Assembly: GCF_000173075.1 (NCBI RefSeq)
Contig: NZ_ABVL01000031.1
Location: 1 to 64,000, forward strand
Source of the DNA: Chthoniobacter flavus Ellin428
GTDB taxonomy: Bacteria > Verrucomicrobiota > Verrucomicrobiia > Chthoniobacterales > Chthoniobacteraceae
Direction of reading: 5' to 3'
Length of the DNA: 64,000 bases
Shown: one piece after another, positions 56,151 to 64,000 of the stretch
Layout of the letters: each line of letters opens with the position of its first letter
How positions within the stretch are numbered: the first letter of the stretch is position 1
Notes under the pieces: generated by a model
Told to the model about the DNA's origin: nothing
Database searches by the model: none
The model's input: only the letters and a program-made list of their open reading frames with translations
Translations under genes and position numbers: made by a program

Positions 56151-57098
56151 ATGCCCAAAGGTTTTCACACCCAAGGTCTGGTCATCCTGCTGAAATCCCC
56201 GCAGAGCCTGGACGCTCTTCGCCGTTGCGTCCCCCAATTTGAAGTCGTGAAAGAAGGACCGGCGGCCGGGGAAGTATGGATGGCCGGACCATCCTTGATC
56301 GTGGCATACCGGCCGGAGGTGAATGGCTACGTTTCCGTCGACGTCGTCGACCGGCGTTGGCCCGATCACATGGGCGACCCGAAGAAAGAAGCCATGCTCT
56401 TTGCCTGTTGGAGCATGGGGCATTTCGGTCCTTTTGCTTATCCCGGCGGATTGCAGCGCGCCGTGCAGCAGAGTTGGACGTGGAAAGAGGCTGGCGCCAC
56501 CGTACAAAAACACACCGCATTTATCCGGCTGCGCACAAGTTACATTTTTGGAGCAGGGCGAGACGCCAAGGTGATCCCGCCGGACTATGATTCCGAGCAC
56601 GAGCTCCAGTTCCTGACGAGCCTCGCTGGCGCCCTGCTCGAATGCCCCGCGGCGCTGTGCTACTTCAATCCCAATGGGGAGGTGGTATTGCCGAAGTCCA
56701 TCTTCGACGACTCCGCCGCGCACCACACCAGCAATGAGCTCCCTCCGCTCAACTTGTGGTGCAACGTCCGCCTGTTTCAGTTGGGCGGCGGTTGGTTGAT
56801 GATGGATTCCGTGGGTGGCAATCAACTCGATTCCATCGATATCGAAGTCGGCTTCCCGCAATCTCTATGTACTCCGCGGGAGATCGACCGATTCATCCGC
56901 GACACTTCGCTCTACATCCTGCGCAAAGGCGACGTCATCAAGGATGGTGACACCGTGAGTGGGCCGGGCAATGTGGACCGGCGGGGAAAACATTTTGAAA
57001 AAGGCATGAGCGATCCACCGCGGAGAACGTTGCGTTTCCTCCCGTGTGATCAAAAAGGAATTCCGGAAATCCTACTGCGCGAGAAAGAGGAGAAGTAA
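56151..57098 (+). CDS. DUF4261-domain protein
   Basis: 315 residues. The DUF4261-like part is recognisable from the N-terminal QGLVILLKSPQSLDALRRC and the C-terminal PPLNLWCNVRLFQLGGGWLM, then MMDSVGGNQLDSIDIEV. Two long helices and a beta-sheet seem to frame a hydrophobic core; no catalytic residues are evident and the family's function is unknown. No signal peptide or membrane helix. It is convergent with the small antitoxin-like gene. Confidence 0.75.
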   Translation: MPKGFHTQGLVILLKSPQSLDALRRCVPQFEVVKEGPAAGEVWMAGPSLIVAYRPEVNGYVSVDVVDRRWPDHMGDPKKEAMLFACWSMGHFGPFAYPGGLQRAVQQSWTWKEAGATVQKHTAFIRLRTSYIFGAGRDAKVIPPDYDSEHELQFLTSLAGALLECPAALCYFNPNGEVVLPKSIFDDSAAHHTSNELPPLNLWCNVRLFQLGGGWLMMDSVGGNQLDSIDIEVGFPQSLCTPREIDRFIRDTSLYILRKGDVIKDGDTVSGPGNVDRRGKHFEKGMSDPPRRTLRFLPCDQKGIPEILLREKEEK

Positions 57099-57108
57099 CG
57101 CGCCGCCG

Positions 57109-57345
57109 TCACCGCTTTTGCGCGCCGTAAAGGTAGTGATCGTGGTTGACGGAAAGATCCGCCGGCAAGTCATCAGCCGTTCCTTCGATCTCTTTTAAGG
57201 CCCTGCCCCAGTCCGTTTTTGGCTGAGAGGTGATCGCTTCCAGCTCATGCACCTTGTCCACCAACAGACGTAATTCCTCCGGGGCAAGTTTTGGCAATTC
57301 GGCAATGATTTCCCTTTCGCTCCAGCAACGCCGCAAGAGCGCCAT
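57109..57345 (-). CDS. Orphan antitoxin-like small protein
   Basis: 78 residues. An N-terminal helical part (SEREIIAELPKLAPEELRLL) and a C-terminal DLPADLSVNHDHYLYGAQKR resemble small antitoxins that partner PIN-domain toxins. The 'NHDHYLYG' end is characteristic of that group. No toxin follows downstream, where DUF4261 lies on the other strand, so it is an orphan or remnant. It sits directly downstream of the large helicase-nuclease gene on the same strand. Confidence 0.5.
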   Translation of the reverse strand: MALLRRCWSEREIIAELPKLAPEELRLLVDKVHELEAITSQPKTDWGRALKEIEGTADDLPADLSVNHDHYLYGAQKR

Positions 57346-57382
57346 TCCGATAGCGGCGCATTTTCAAAAAGGGCGCCAGTCG

Positions 57383-60300
57383 CTACGCAGCGCGATCTCG
57401 ATAGCCCTTGCGCAATTTTTCCGCGGTCAGTTTTTCCACTTCGCGAGTGGCGCGCTCAGGTGTGTCGAACGTCCTGGTCTGCGTCTGGCCTTGGGTGCCG
57501 ATGCGACCGTAGCAGATAGTGAGAGAACAGCCGTCCTGGCTGATCTCCCAAAACTTCGACGAACGCCCTTCGACAAATTCGAGGCGGCGGGCGGGCGACC
57601 TTCCCGCGGCGGGCGGTGGCGCGTCGGGTGAGGGTGGAGGCGCCAGTGGAGCAGCCCGCGGAGCGACGGGTGCCACCGCTGGCTCCGGCGGCTGGTCGTC
57701 GTCGATTGGGATCTCCGGTTCGGCTTCACCGCGGAGCAGTCGCTCGATGCGGTCGAGCACCCCTTGCGGTTCGTGATACCAATCGCGGGTCAACACCAGC
57801 GCGATTTCCCAACCGAAGGCGCGCAAAATGCCCGGTTGCGTTACGCAGCGCTCAGCGACGTTGGGGTTCATATAATGGCCAGCCGTGTCGACGACGATGC
57901 CGACACGATACTGACGGGCATCGCGGCCGCGCACGGCAAGGTCGCAGCGAAAACGCGATTGCCCCACATGTTCATCCACGGCGAAACCACGTTCGCGGAG
58001 CGCAGCGGCGAGCCGCGTGATCACCGCGTCGGGATGGGCAGCGCTGGTGAGTTGTTTGCGAGTGAGGGGATTGAGGCTTTCCAGAACGCCTCGGGCCAGG
58101 TCCAATTCTCCGCGCGACGCGCACTCCGCGTAGTGCAGGAAATTCTTCAACGCGGCCGCCCCGTCATTGTAGTCATTGGTGATCGCGGAGTGGCGGATGC
58201 TGCTCACTACGGCCATGTGATGCCGGGCGCGGCTGAAGATGACGTTGAGCCGCTTTTCGCCACCGCGCTGATTAATCGGGCCGAAATTCATCAGCATCCT
58301 CCCTGTGGCGTCCGGCCCGTAGCAGATGCTCAGCAGGATGATGTCGCGCTCGTCGCCCTGGACGTTCTCGAGATTCTTCACGAAGAGGCCGCAGAACTGA
58401 TCGTCTTCCTCGCGCACGTATTCCTCTTCCAGACGGCCGGCAAAGGCGGAATCTTCTTCCGCGAGTGTTTCGAGCGCCGTTTCGATCTCATCCTGTTGCG
58501 CCTCGCTAAAGGCGACGATGCCGATGCTCAGCTTCGTCTCGCGCTGGAGGAGTTCCCGGACAACGTGCGCGATGTAGGTGGCTTCACCGGCATTGCGCCG
58601 CGACTCGTAGGGACTGCGCTGCATGAAGTGGAAACTGAGTGGCCGCGCGAGTAGCGCGTCGGCTTGCGTCGCTGCATCGGTCGCGCTGTTCACGAGGATC
58701 TCCGCCTGGTCGTGCGCTGGGAGACTACGGTCGGGAATGGTGTAGAGATTGCCAGCGTAAAAGGCCGCGTTGCTGAAACTGATGAGCGATTCCGAGCGGC
58801 TGCGGTAGTGCCAGGCCAGAAGAGTAGCGGGCAGGTTTTTCGCGCTTTGCGTGAGGAAACTATCGGCATCCAGCGACACCGCCATCCGCTCGCCGCCTTC
58901 CTCGACTTCCAACGTCTCCTCGTCGGTGTCTCGTGCAGCGGAAAAGAAATTGGTGGGCGGCAGCTGCATCTCGTCACCGACGACAATGACCTGCGGCGCG
59001 CGATAAAGTGCCGGCACGGCTTCTTCCACCGGGATCTGGCTCGCTTCATCGAAGATGACGACATCGAACAAATCCGGCGTCAGCGGCAAAGTATCCGAGA
59101 CACTCAGCGGACTCATCAGCCAGATGGGTTTCAGGTCGCGGACGACCGTGCCTGTCTCCGCCGCGGCCAGGTCGCGGATGGATTTGTAGCGCATCGTCTT
59201 TCCAAACTCGTGCTCCAGGTCGCGGCGCCCGGCGCTGTAGCTCTTCTTGAAAGCCTTGCCTGCGGCATCGAGTTGCGTGGCGGAGAGCGTAGTGAGTTGA
59301 ACGTGTTCGCGGAAACGCCGGCGCACGTCCGCCCGGACGGCATCGGCATTGGCGCTGAGCCACTCGCGCTCCTTTTGGCCGATGCGTTCGGCCCGATGGG
59401 CGACGACTCGCCCATCGAAGCGCGGCAGCCAGCGTTCCGTGCGATAGACTTCCTCCAGACTGGCGCGGGCGATGGCCGCCTCCAGTTGATCCGGGCTCAG
59501 CGGAAACGTACGCAGGGCATGAGCAAACGCCGGTGGCGTCTCGGCGAGTTCTCCCAGCAGGGAAAGCAACTCCGGCAGTGCGTCCGCCTCTTCGCGCAAG
59601 TCGCGGACGGCTTCGCCTAGGCGCGACAAATCGTAGCGGCGAAAATCGGCCAGCAGCGCCTCGAGCACGGAAATCAATTCCGTGCAGTGTGGGGCGAGCG
59701 CGTTCAGGCGCTCGATCATCGCTGCGCCTCCCTCGGATTCTATGACCAGGGCGCGCAGTGAGGCCAGCGCCGGCGAGCTTGGATCGGCCGACTGCCACGG
59801 TGCGATCGCCTCTCGCAGCGCGGTCGGCTCGGCGAGGAATTCCGCGATCGCGGCTTGGTGAGCCTCATCGCGCGCGGCGAGGGCGGCGTATTCCGCTTCC
59901 AGGGCGGCGAGCACTTGGGAAACTGCGGGGCGAACAGCATGCTTGGAAAAGTCGTAGCGCGCCTCGATCGCTTTCTTCAGCTGCCACCAGACCGGTTTGA
60001 GGAAACGCAGGAAGGAATTCTCGTTGGCCCGCGCTTGCGCCAGCGCAATCGGCACATCGCCGGCGGCGAGCTTCTGCCGCCAGTGCTGGGTTTTCGCCTG
60101 CGCCTTTCCGATCGCCTTGTCGTGCTCAGCCAGATTGGCGACGCATTTTTCGAGCGACTTGGAAAGCTGGCTCTTCGGATCGAGGAGCGTAAGTTGATCA
60201 CGGCTGGCCAGCTCGGCAACCTGCGTGGCGAAGGTGACGAGCACGGCGATTTTCTCCACGGTATCCCAATGTTCGTCGGACAGTCCGCTGCGACCGAGCG

Positions 60301-62863
60301 CGGATTCGACTTCATCGAGCAGGGTCTCGGCGCGGCCCGCCAGCGCGTTCAGGGTTTCCAACGGGCGTTCCGCGCGGATCGCGCCGTCTCCCAGCCAGCG
60401 GAAGGGATGCGACGCGAGCGAGGAGGTGCCGGCGATTTCTTCGAGCGTCGCGGACAGACGGCGCGCGAGTTCCGCGTGAGCCCGCCAGGTGGCGAAATCC
60501 GGCAGATGTTCCGCTTCGATGGAGGAAAGCGCCGGTTCGTGCTCCCGCAATTCCACCAGCCGGTGCAGGAGCGCGCGCACCGGTTGGGCGATGTGATCCG
60601 GCGCGCTGCGCATCACGGCATCGAAGCGGCGCAGCGATTCGAGATCATGCTCCATCTGCCGCAGCAGGGCGGCGCGTTTTTCCTGCGCCGTTTCCAGGCC
60701 ATCCGCCTCGGCCAGCCACTTCTCGTAGGTTTGCTTGAGATTGAGGACGAAGGCCTTCTTGTCCGTCTGCGAATCGTGGATGAGACAGCAGAGTTCATCG
60801 AGGCCCTGCTGCCGCAGACGATGGAAAACGACGTCGATGGCGGCGCGCTTTTCGCAGACGAAGAGAACACGCTTCCCCCGGGCCACGTAGTCGGCGATGA
60901 GATTGGTAATCGTCTGCGACTTGCCCGTGCCGGGTGGTCCTTGGACGATATAGCTGCGCCCCGTGCGGGCCAGTGCCACCGCGGCGGCTTGGGTGGCGTC
61001 GCCTGGCACCACCGGCCACTCTTCGCTCCGGGGCAGGGTGGGGACTTGCTCGGTGTCCAGCGGGCGCGGGTCGAGGGAGAAGACGCGATCGAAGGATTCG
61101 CTGATCGCTCCATCCTCGAGCAGTGTCCCGTAATCGCGCACCAGCGACATCTTGCGATAGTTGAAATTGCCGACGGTGAGCGAGCAGAGGTCGAAGTCCC
61201 ACGCGTAGGGATTCCCGGGGCGTTCCTCGCGCAGGGCGAAGGTCTGCCGCTCGGTCTCCGTGACCGCGTCCGCCGGCGTGGCCGGTGTCACCATGTGCGG
61301 GAGGCGAGGCTCGGGCAGGCCGCCGGCTGCGGCGCGCTGGGGCAAGGGTGCGGGGAGAACTTTGGTCCGGAAGAGCTGCAATCCCAACGGCCGGAAATTC
61401 TCGCGATCGTAGCTGTAGCTGAAGCTCGCCTTGGTGCGTTTGCCGGGGGCGCGCATCCGTTGCTTGCGCTGATACTGCGCGAGCCGCTGGCGGGCGCGCT
61501 GGTGAATGAGCTGGATCTCCGGCTTATCCACGAGCCGCAACGTGACGCCAGGTTCACTCGCGCGGATCTGGGTTTCCAAGTCGCGATGGAATTGCTCCAG
61601 CGGGGTCTCCCGCAAGTCGACGGATTCCGGCAGCCGCAGTCCGTAGACGTGGTGAAGATGATGCCGCAGCGCGGGATTCACCTCCGCTTCGGCAGAGGTG
61701 GGATCGAGCAGGTATTGGTCGCGCACCCCTTTTTTCTTCGTAAGCTCGACGGGCAGCAAAAGCAGCGGCGAGACGATTCGCTCCTCCGGCAATTCCTTGA
61801 GATTGTGCCAGTGGAGAAAAGCGACCACCAGGCGAAGCTGGGCGAAGCCAAACTCCGCCCGGTCGCGGCGGGATTCGGAGATGAGCTTGTCGAGAGCGCC
61901 GGGCAGGTAGGGCTGGTCCTCGAAGCGCAGCCAGCGACCGAGATTCATGGGCTTGCCATCGATCACTTCGGCGGCGAGGGCAGGGTGCCAGACGAAGAGT
62001 TGCTCGAGCTTGATGCTCGCCAGATTCATCACCATGGGCACGCTGGCCACGGTGAAATTCAGCGAAGCCTGCGAGGGCTTGAAGTAGAGCAGTCGATTCC
62101 GACGGGAGATTTCGAAAAGGCGATCGCGCAAGTGTGCCTGCACGAGCTTGCGCCGGCCCGTGACGCCCGCATCGGCGAAGCCCGGCAATTGCGCCACATC
62201 CACGTCGGTGGTCTGCTCGCGGTAATTCTCCAGTTGGCGAATGAGCGTGGGCAGGTCGGGAGCCCGGCGGTGTCGATTCAGCTCCGTCATTTCCACGATC
62301 ACGCCAGCCAGCACCGGGTGCAGGCGCCGGTGGATCGCGAAGAGATTGCTGCGATGGGAAGCGAATGTGGTGAGGTCGTCGACCTCGGTGAAATCGAGCC
62401 CGAGAGCCAGGCTGGCGACGATTTGCCCCAGCGCGAAAATGTCGGTGGCCGCATCGTGATGGCCGGCGAGTTCTTCCCAAGTGCGATAGCCGGTCACAAA
62501 AGCTGGATGCTTGAGCTCGCGCTCCCCGTCGGTCACCTCGAGGTTGGTGTAATCGGTCCCCGCTTCATCATCGGAGGTCACCCGCGCATGGCCGATGACG
62601 TGCAAGGCGCTGGCCATGGGACGCTGCAGCTCTTCGAGAGGGGCGAAATTCGTCGTCGGCGCCAGTGGCGCGCCATCGCACCGCAGGATGCCAGGTTCGT
62701 CGATGACCAGGGTGGACAGGGTGTGCAGGGGCGCGACGAGCGATTGCTCGTGCCACGCCACGACCTGGCGAAAGAGCGGCAGCACCGCGGCGAGAACGTC
62801 GTCGGTTTGAAAGCCGCCCTCGTCGCTCCGGCTCAGGAATTGGAGAAATGGAATGTCGCTCAT
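57383..62863 (-). CDS. Pseudokinase - DUF4011 - SF1 helicase - nuclease-like - WGR fusion protein
   Basis: 1,826 residues in one intact frame. Residues about 50-215 look like a kinase C-lobe (HDAATDIFALGQIVASLALG; MTELNRHRRAPDLPTLIRQL) without an N-lobe or catalytic loop, so a pseudokinase. Residues 240-440 are DUF4011 (LRDRLFEISRRNRLLYF). The COG1112-type superfamily 1 helicase has Walker A QGPPGTGKSQ (641-650), a long coiled-coil insert (700-1180), FDEASQIP (1271-1278), GDEMQLPPT (1296-1304), and NVQGDERDIILLS and RLNVIFSRARHHM near 1500-1550. Residues 1615-1710 resemble MTES_1575/Vsr-like nucleases (FRCDLAVRGRD; GWEIALVLTRDWYHEP). Residues 1760-1826 are WGR (YGRIGTQGQ). It is coupled by ATGA to the M48 protease gene upstream. 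Confidence 0.85.
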   Translation of the reverse strand: MSDIPFLQFLSRSDEGGFQTDDVLAAVLPLFRQVVAWHEQSLVAPLHTLSTLVIDEPGILRCDGAPLAPTTNFAPLEELQRPMASALHVIGHARVTSDDEAGTDYTNLEVTDGERELKHPAFVTGYRTWEELAGHHDAATDIFALGQIVASLALGLDFTEVDDLTTFASHRSNLFAIHRRLHPVLAGVIVEMTELNRHRRAPDLPTLIRQLENYREQTTDVDVAQLPGFADAGVTGRRKLVQAHLRDRLFEISRRNRLLYFKPSQASLNFTVASVPMVMNLASIKLEQLFVWHPALAAEVIDGKPMNLGRWLRFEDQPYLPGALDKLISESRRDRAEFGFAQLRLVVAFLHWHNLKELPEERIVSPLLLLPVELTKKKGVRDQYLLDPTSAEAEVNPALRHHLHHVYGLRLPESVDLRETPLEQFHRDLETQIRASEPGVTLRLVDKPEIQLIHQRARQRLAQYQRKQRMRAPGKRTKASFSYSYDRENFRPLGLQLFRTKVLPAPLPQRAAAGGLPEPRLPHMVTPATPADAVTETERQTFALREERPGNPYAWDFDLCSLTVGNFNYRKMSLVRDYGTLLEDGAISESFDRVFSLDPRPLDTEQVPTLPRSEEWPVVPGDATQAAAVALARTGRSYIVQGPPGTGKSQTITNLIADYVARGKRVLFVCEKRAAIDVVFHRLRQQGLDELCCLIHDSQTDKKAFVLNLKQTYEKWLAEADGLETAQEKRAALLRQMEHDLESLRRFDAVMRSAPDHIAQPVRALLHRLVELREHEPALSSIEAEHLPDFATWRAHAELARRLSATLEEIAGTSSLASHPFRWLGDGAIRAERPLETLNALAGRAETLLDEVESALGRSGLSDEHWDTVEKIAVLVTFATQVAELASRDQLTLLDPKSQLSKSLEKCVANLAEHDKAIGKAQAKTQHWRQKLAAGDVPIALAQARANENSFLRFLKPVWWQLKKAIEARYDFSKHAVRPAVSQVLAALEAEYAALAARDEAHQAAIAEFLAEPTALREAIAPWQSADPSSPALASLRALVIESEGGAAMIERLNALAPHCTELISVLEALLADFRRYDLSRLGEAVRDLREEADALPELLSLLGELAETPPAFAHALRTFPLSPDQLEAAIARASLEEVYRTERWLPRFDGRVVAHRAERIGQKEREWLSANADAVRADVRRRFREHVQLTTLSATQLDAAGKAFKKSYSAGRRDLEHEFGKTMRYKSIRDLAAAETGTVVRDLKPIWLMSPLSVSDTLPLTPDLFDVVIFDEASQIPVEEAVPALYRAPQVIVVGDEMQLPPTNFFSAARDTDEETLEVEEGGERMAVSLDADSFLTQSAKNLPATLLAWHYRSRSESLISFSNAAFYAGNLYTIPDRSLPAHDQAEILVNSATDAATQADALLARPLSFHFMQRSPYESRRNAGEATYIAHVVRELLQRETKLSIGIVAFSEAQQDEIETALETLAEEDSAFAGRLEEEYVREEDDQFCGLFVKNLENVQGDERDIILLSICYGPDATGRMLMNFGPINQRGGEKRLNVIFSRARHHMAVVSSIRHSAITNDYNDGAAALKNFLHYAECASRGELDLARGVLESLNPLTRKQLTSAAHPDAVITRLAAALRERGFAVDEHVGQSRFRCDLAVRGRDARQYRVGIVVDTAGHYMNPNVAERCVTQPGILRAFGWEIALVLTRDWYHEPQGVLDRIERLLRGEAEPEIPIDDDQPPEPAVAPVAPRAAPLAPPPSPDAPPPAAGRSPARRLEFVEGRSSKFWEISQDGCSLTICYGRIGTQGQTQTRTFDTPERATREVEKLTAEKLRKGYRDRAA

Positions 62864-64000
62864 GACCGTACCTCCGCCTGCCGCAGCAGGGAGTCCGCTT
62901 CTTTTTTGATCTTGTTGAATACCCGCTTGCCGATGCCCAGCTCCTTGAGGGCGAGCTTCTCAAATTGCTCCGCAATCCCGAGCCGCTCGCTCCATTGCAG
63001 CGCCGCGGCCAGTGGAACGTCTTCGAGATCGCGATCGAGGGCGGCGAAGTCGAGCAGCAAGTAGCACAGATACTCGCGCGTGGCCGAGTCGGCGAAGCGC
63101 AATTCGTCGGGCAGCGATTCATCCGGCTTCGAGCCGGGCGTGAAGTCCGGAAAGAAAGCCTGCGCGTGGGCCAGCACCGGGGTGCTCTGAAACCACGCGG
63201 GGCGGAGCAATTCGGCGAGAAAACGGCGCGTGAGCTGGGCCATGCGATGCTGGCCGGCGAGATCGAGTTCATCCAGCGCCAGCGGGCCCTCGATAGTGGC
63301 GGTAAGCCATGCTTCCAGGCTGGGATCGCTTTCCGACCACAGCCGCAGGGCGCGCGCACGGATGAAGGTTTCCGGATGGTCGAGGCTCTTGGTCGTGGCG
63401 TTTTCACGCGAGAAGATTTCATCCGCCTGGCGCAAGTAACTGCTGGCGCTGACCTCCGGTAGACCGGTCTCGGTTTTGACCAGCGCGGCGACGGTTGCTT
63501 CCAGATCGCCGCTGCCCACCAGCGCGCCGCGATCCGCAAAGACTTCGGTATAGAGACGATAACGGCGCGCCGTTTGCGCATGGCTGAAGGCAGCGCGCGG
63601 ATCGTTCGCGGCGGCGAGCAGGAGACGATCGGCCACCAGGTAGTCTCCGTCGTCCATGTCCCAAAGTCGGTGATGCGCCAGTTCGTGGGCGAGCACCGCG
63701 TCCAGTTCCGCACCTTTCAGGGTCGCCAGAATCGGACCGGAGAAAACGATGTGCGCTTCCCCCGGTAGATGGCAGATCATGGCATTCATGCCAAGGCCGC
63801 CGGCCGCTTGATAGAGAGTGATCGGAGCCGTGACGCCCAGACGTTGCGCCACCGCGGCGCTACGCTCTGCCAGCTCGGGATGGCCGTCGGCATCGAGGCG
63901 GTAGTTCGCCTTCAGCATCTCGGTGCGCAGGTTGTCGGCGAATTCGTTGCGCACCTCGGAAGAGGTAGCCCACCGCCAAAGCTCAGGTTCCGCCGACTTC
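62860..64000 (-). CDS. M48-type metalloprotease-domain protein, N-terminus cut by window edge
   Basis: The frame is open from the stop at 62860 to the right edge, giving about 379 residues. The zinc protease motif is VLAHELAHHRLWD (HExxH), with the third ligand in YTEVFADRGALV (ExxAD), as in peptidase family M48. A central ITLYQAAGGLGMNAMICHLP segment matches the M48 strand before the helix. No transmembrane helix is visible in the part seen. The C-terminal half (about residues 200-375) is an all-helical region without a name, ending LGIGKRVFNKIKKEADSL. Its TGA overlaps the ATG of the helicase fusion gene, so both are made together. Confidence 0.85.
   Translation of the reverse strand, partial: KSAEPELWRWATSSEVRNEFADNLRTEMLKANYRLDADGHPELAERSAAVAQRLGVTAPITLYQAAGGLGMNAMICHLPGEAHIVFSGPILATLKGAELDAVLAHELAHHRLWDMDDGDYLVADRLLLAAANDPRAAFSHAQTARRYRLYTEVFADRGALVGSGDLEATVAALVKTETGLPEVSASSYLRQADEIFSRENATTKSLDHPETFIRARALRLWSESDPSLEAWLTATIEGPLALDELDLAGQHRMAQLTRRFLAELLRPAWFQSTPVLAHAQAFFPDFTPGSKPDESLPDELRFADSATREYLCYLLLDFAALDRDLEDVPLAAALQWSERLGIAEQFEKLALKELGIGKRVFNKIKKEADSLLRQAEVRS

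Noticed and set aside
59855..63064. 1,069-codon open frame on the plus strand antisense to the helicase fusion gene
   Set aside because: High-GC shadow frame: the minus strand carries recognisable helicase motifs throughout, while this frame has His/Arg/Gly-rich composition and no domain.
57383..64000. Prophage or integrative element carrying the helicase-protease module
   Set aside because: No integrase, transposase, attachment repeat or tRNA is visible next to it within the window; mobility cannot be claimed.

Overview
The window is a GC-rich bacterial chromosome segment, most likely from a member of the Verrucomicrobiota. This is inferred from gene content: a short prepilin-like protein, a secreted metalloprotease with a PEP-CTERM tail, a tiny basic Lys/Ala-rich protein, two Gfo/Idh/MocA oxidoreductases, DUF899 and DUF4261 proteins, and many intergenic inverted repeats. 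There are no rRNA genes, no insertion sequences, no prophage and no CRISPR array. There is one tRNA, tRNA-Ser(GCT).

Region by region. 1-9 kb: a partial oxidoreductase, a RapA-type SWI2/SNF2 ATPase, 6-phosphogluconolactonase with a frame-disrupted SixA phosphatase, FabG, a frame-disrupted alpha/beta hydrolase and a second oxidoreductase. 9-18 kb: an ion-channel pair, DNA polymerase III delta', thymidylate kinase, a secreted protein, NadB-PanC, a prepilin, a ribbon-helix-helix protein, Tgt and an ABC ATPase. 18-24 kb: tRNA-Ser, a small lipoprotein, a cNMP-fold protein, then MarR - TolC - PgeF - methyltransferase. 24-29 kb: an Fe-type ABC permease, an ECF sigma / membrane / Spy-like operon, a RelE-type toxin-antitoxin pair and the PEP-CTERM metalloprotease. 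29-36 kb: histidine kinase - response regulator - EmrA-like adaptor - EmrB-like MFS pump, all on the minus strand. 36-42 kb: a GH13 glycosidase with a small lipoprotein, a glycerophosphodiesterase, a 3D-domain lipoprotein and a secreted beta-helix protein. 42-49 kb: a ~2,050-residue secreted Ig-like/beta-helix protein followed by an outer-membrane beta-barrel protein. 49-57 kb: DUF899, a PH-like membrane protein, a NYN nuclease, a small basic protein, TypA, an SGNH hydrolase and DUF4261. 57-64 kb: a two-gene module of an M48 metalloprotease and an 1,826-residue pseudokinase - DUF4011 - SF1 helicase - nuclease-like - WGR protein. This is the best candidate for an undescribed, possibly defensive, system.

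Two genome-level patterns stand out. First, at least eight loci carry intergenic repeats whose arms are tandem 7-bp units, most of them arranged as inverted repeats, with a different unit sequence at different loci. A second set uses 9-bp units, and a third is a ~135-bp 'TCATCCTGAGCGGAGC' element. Second, six genes are broken by eight single-base shifts, mostly at runs of two or three G or C. That looks more like consensus error in the assembly than eight independent pseudogenisation events.
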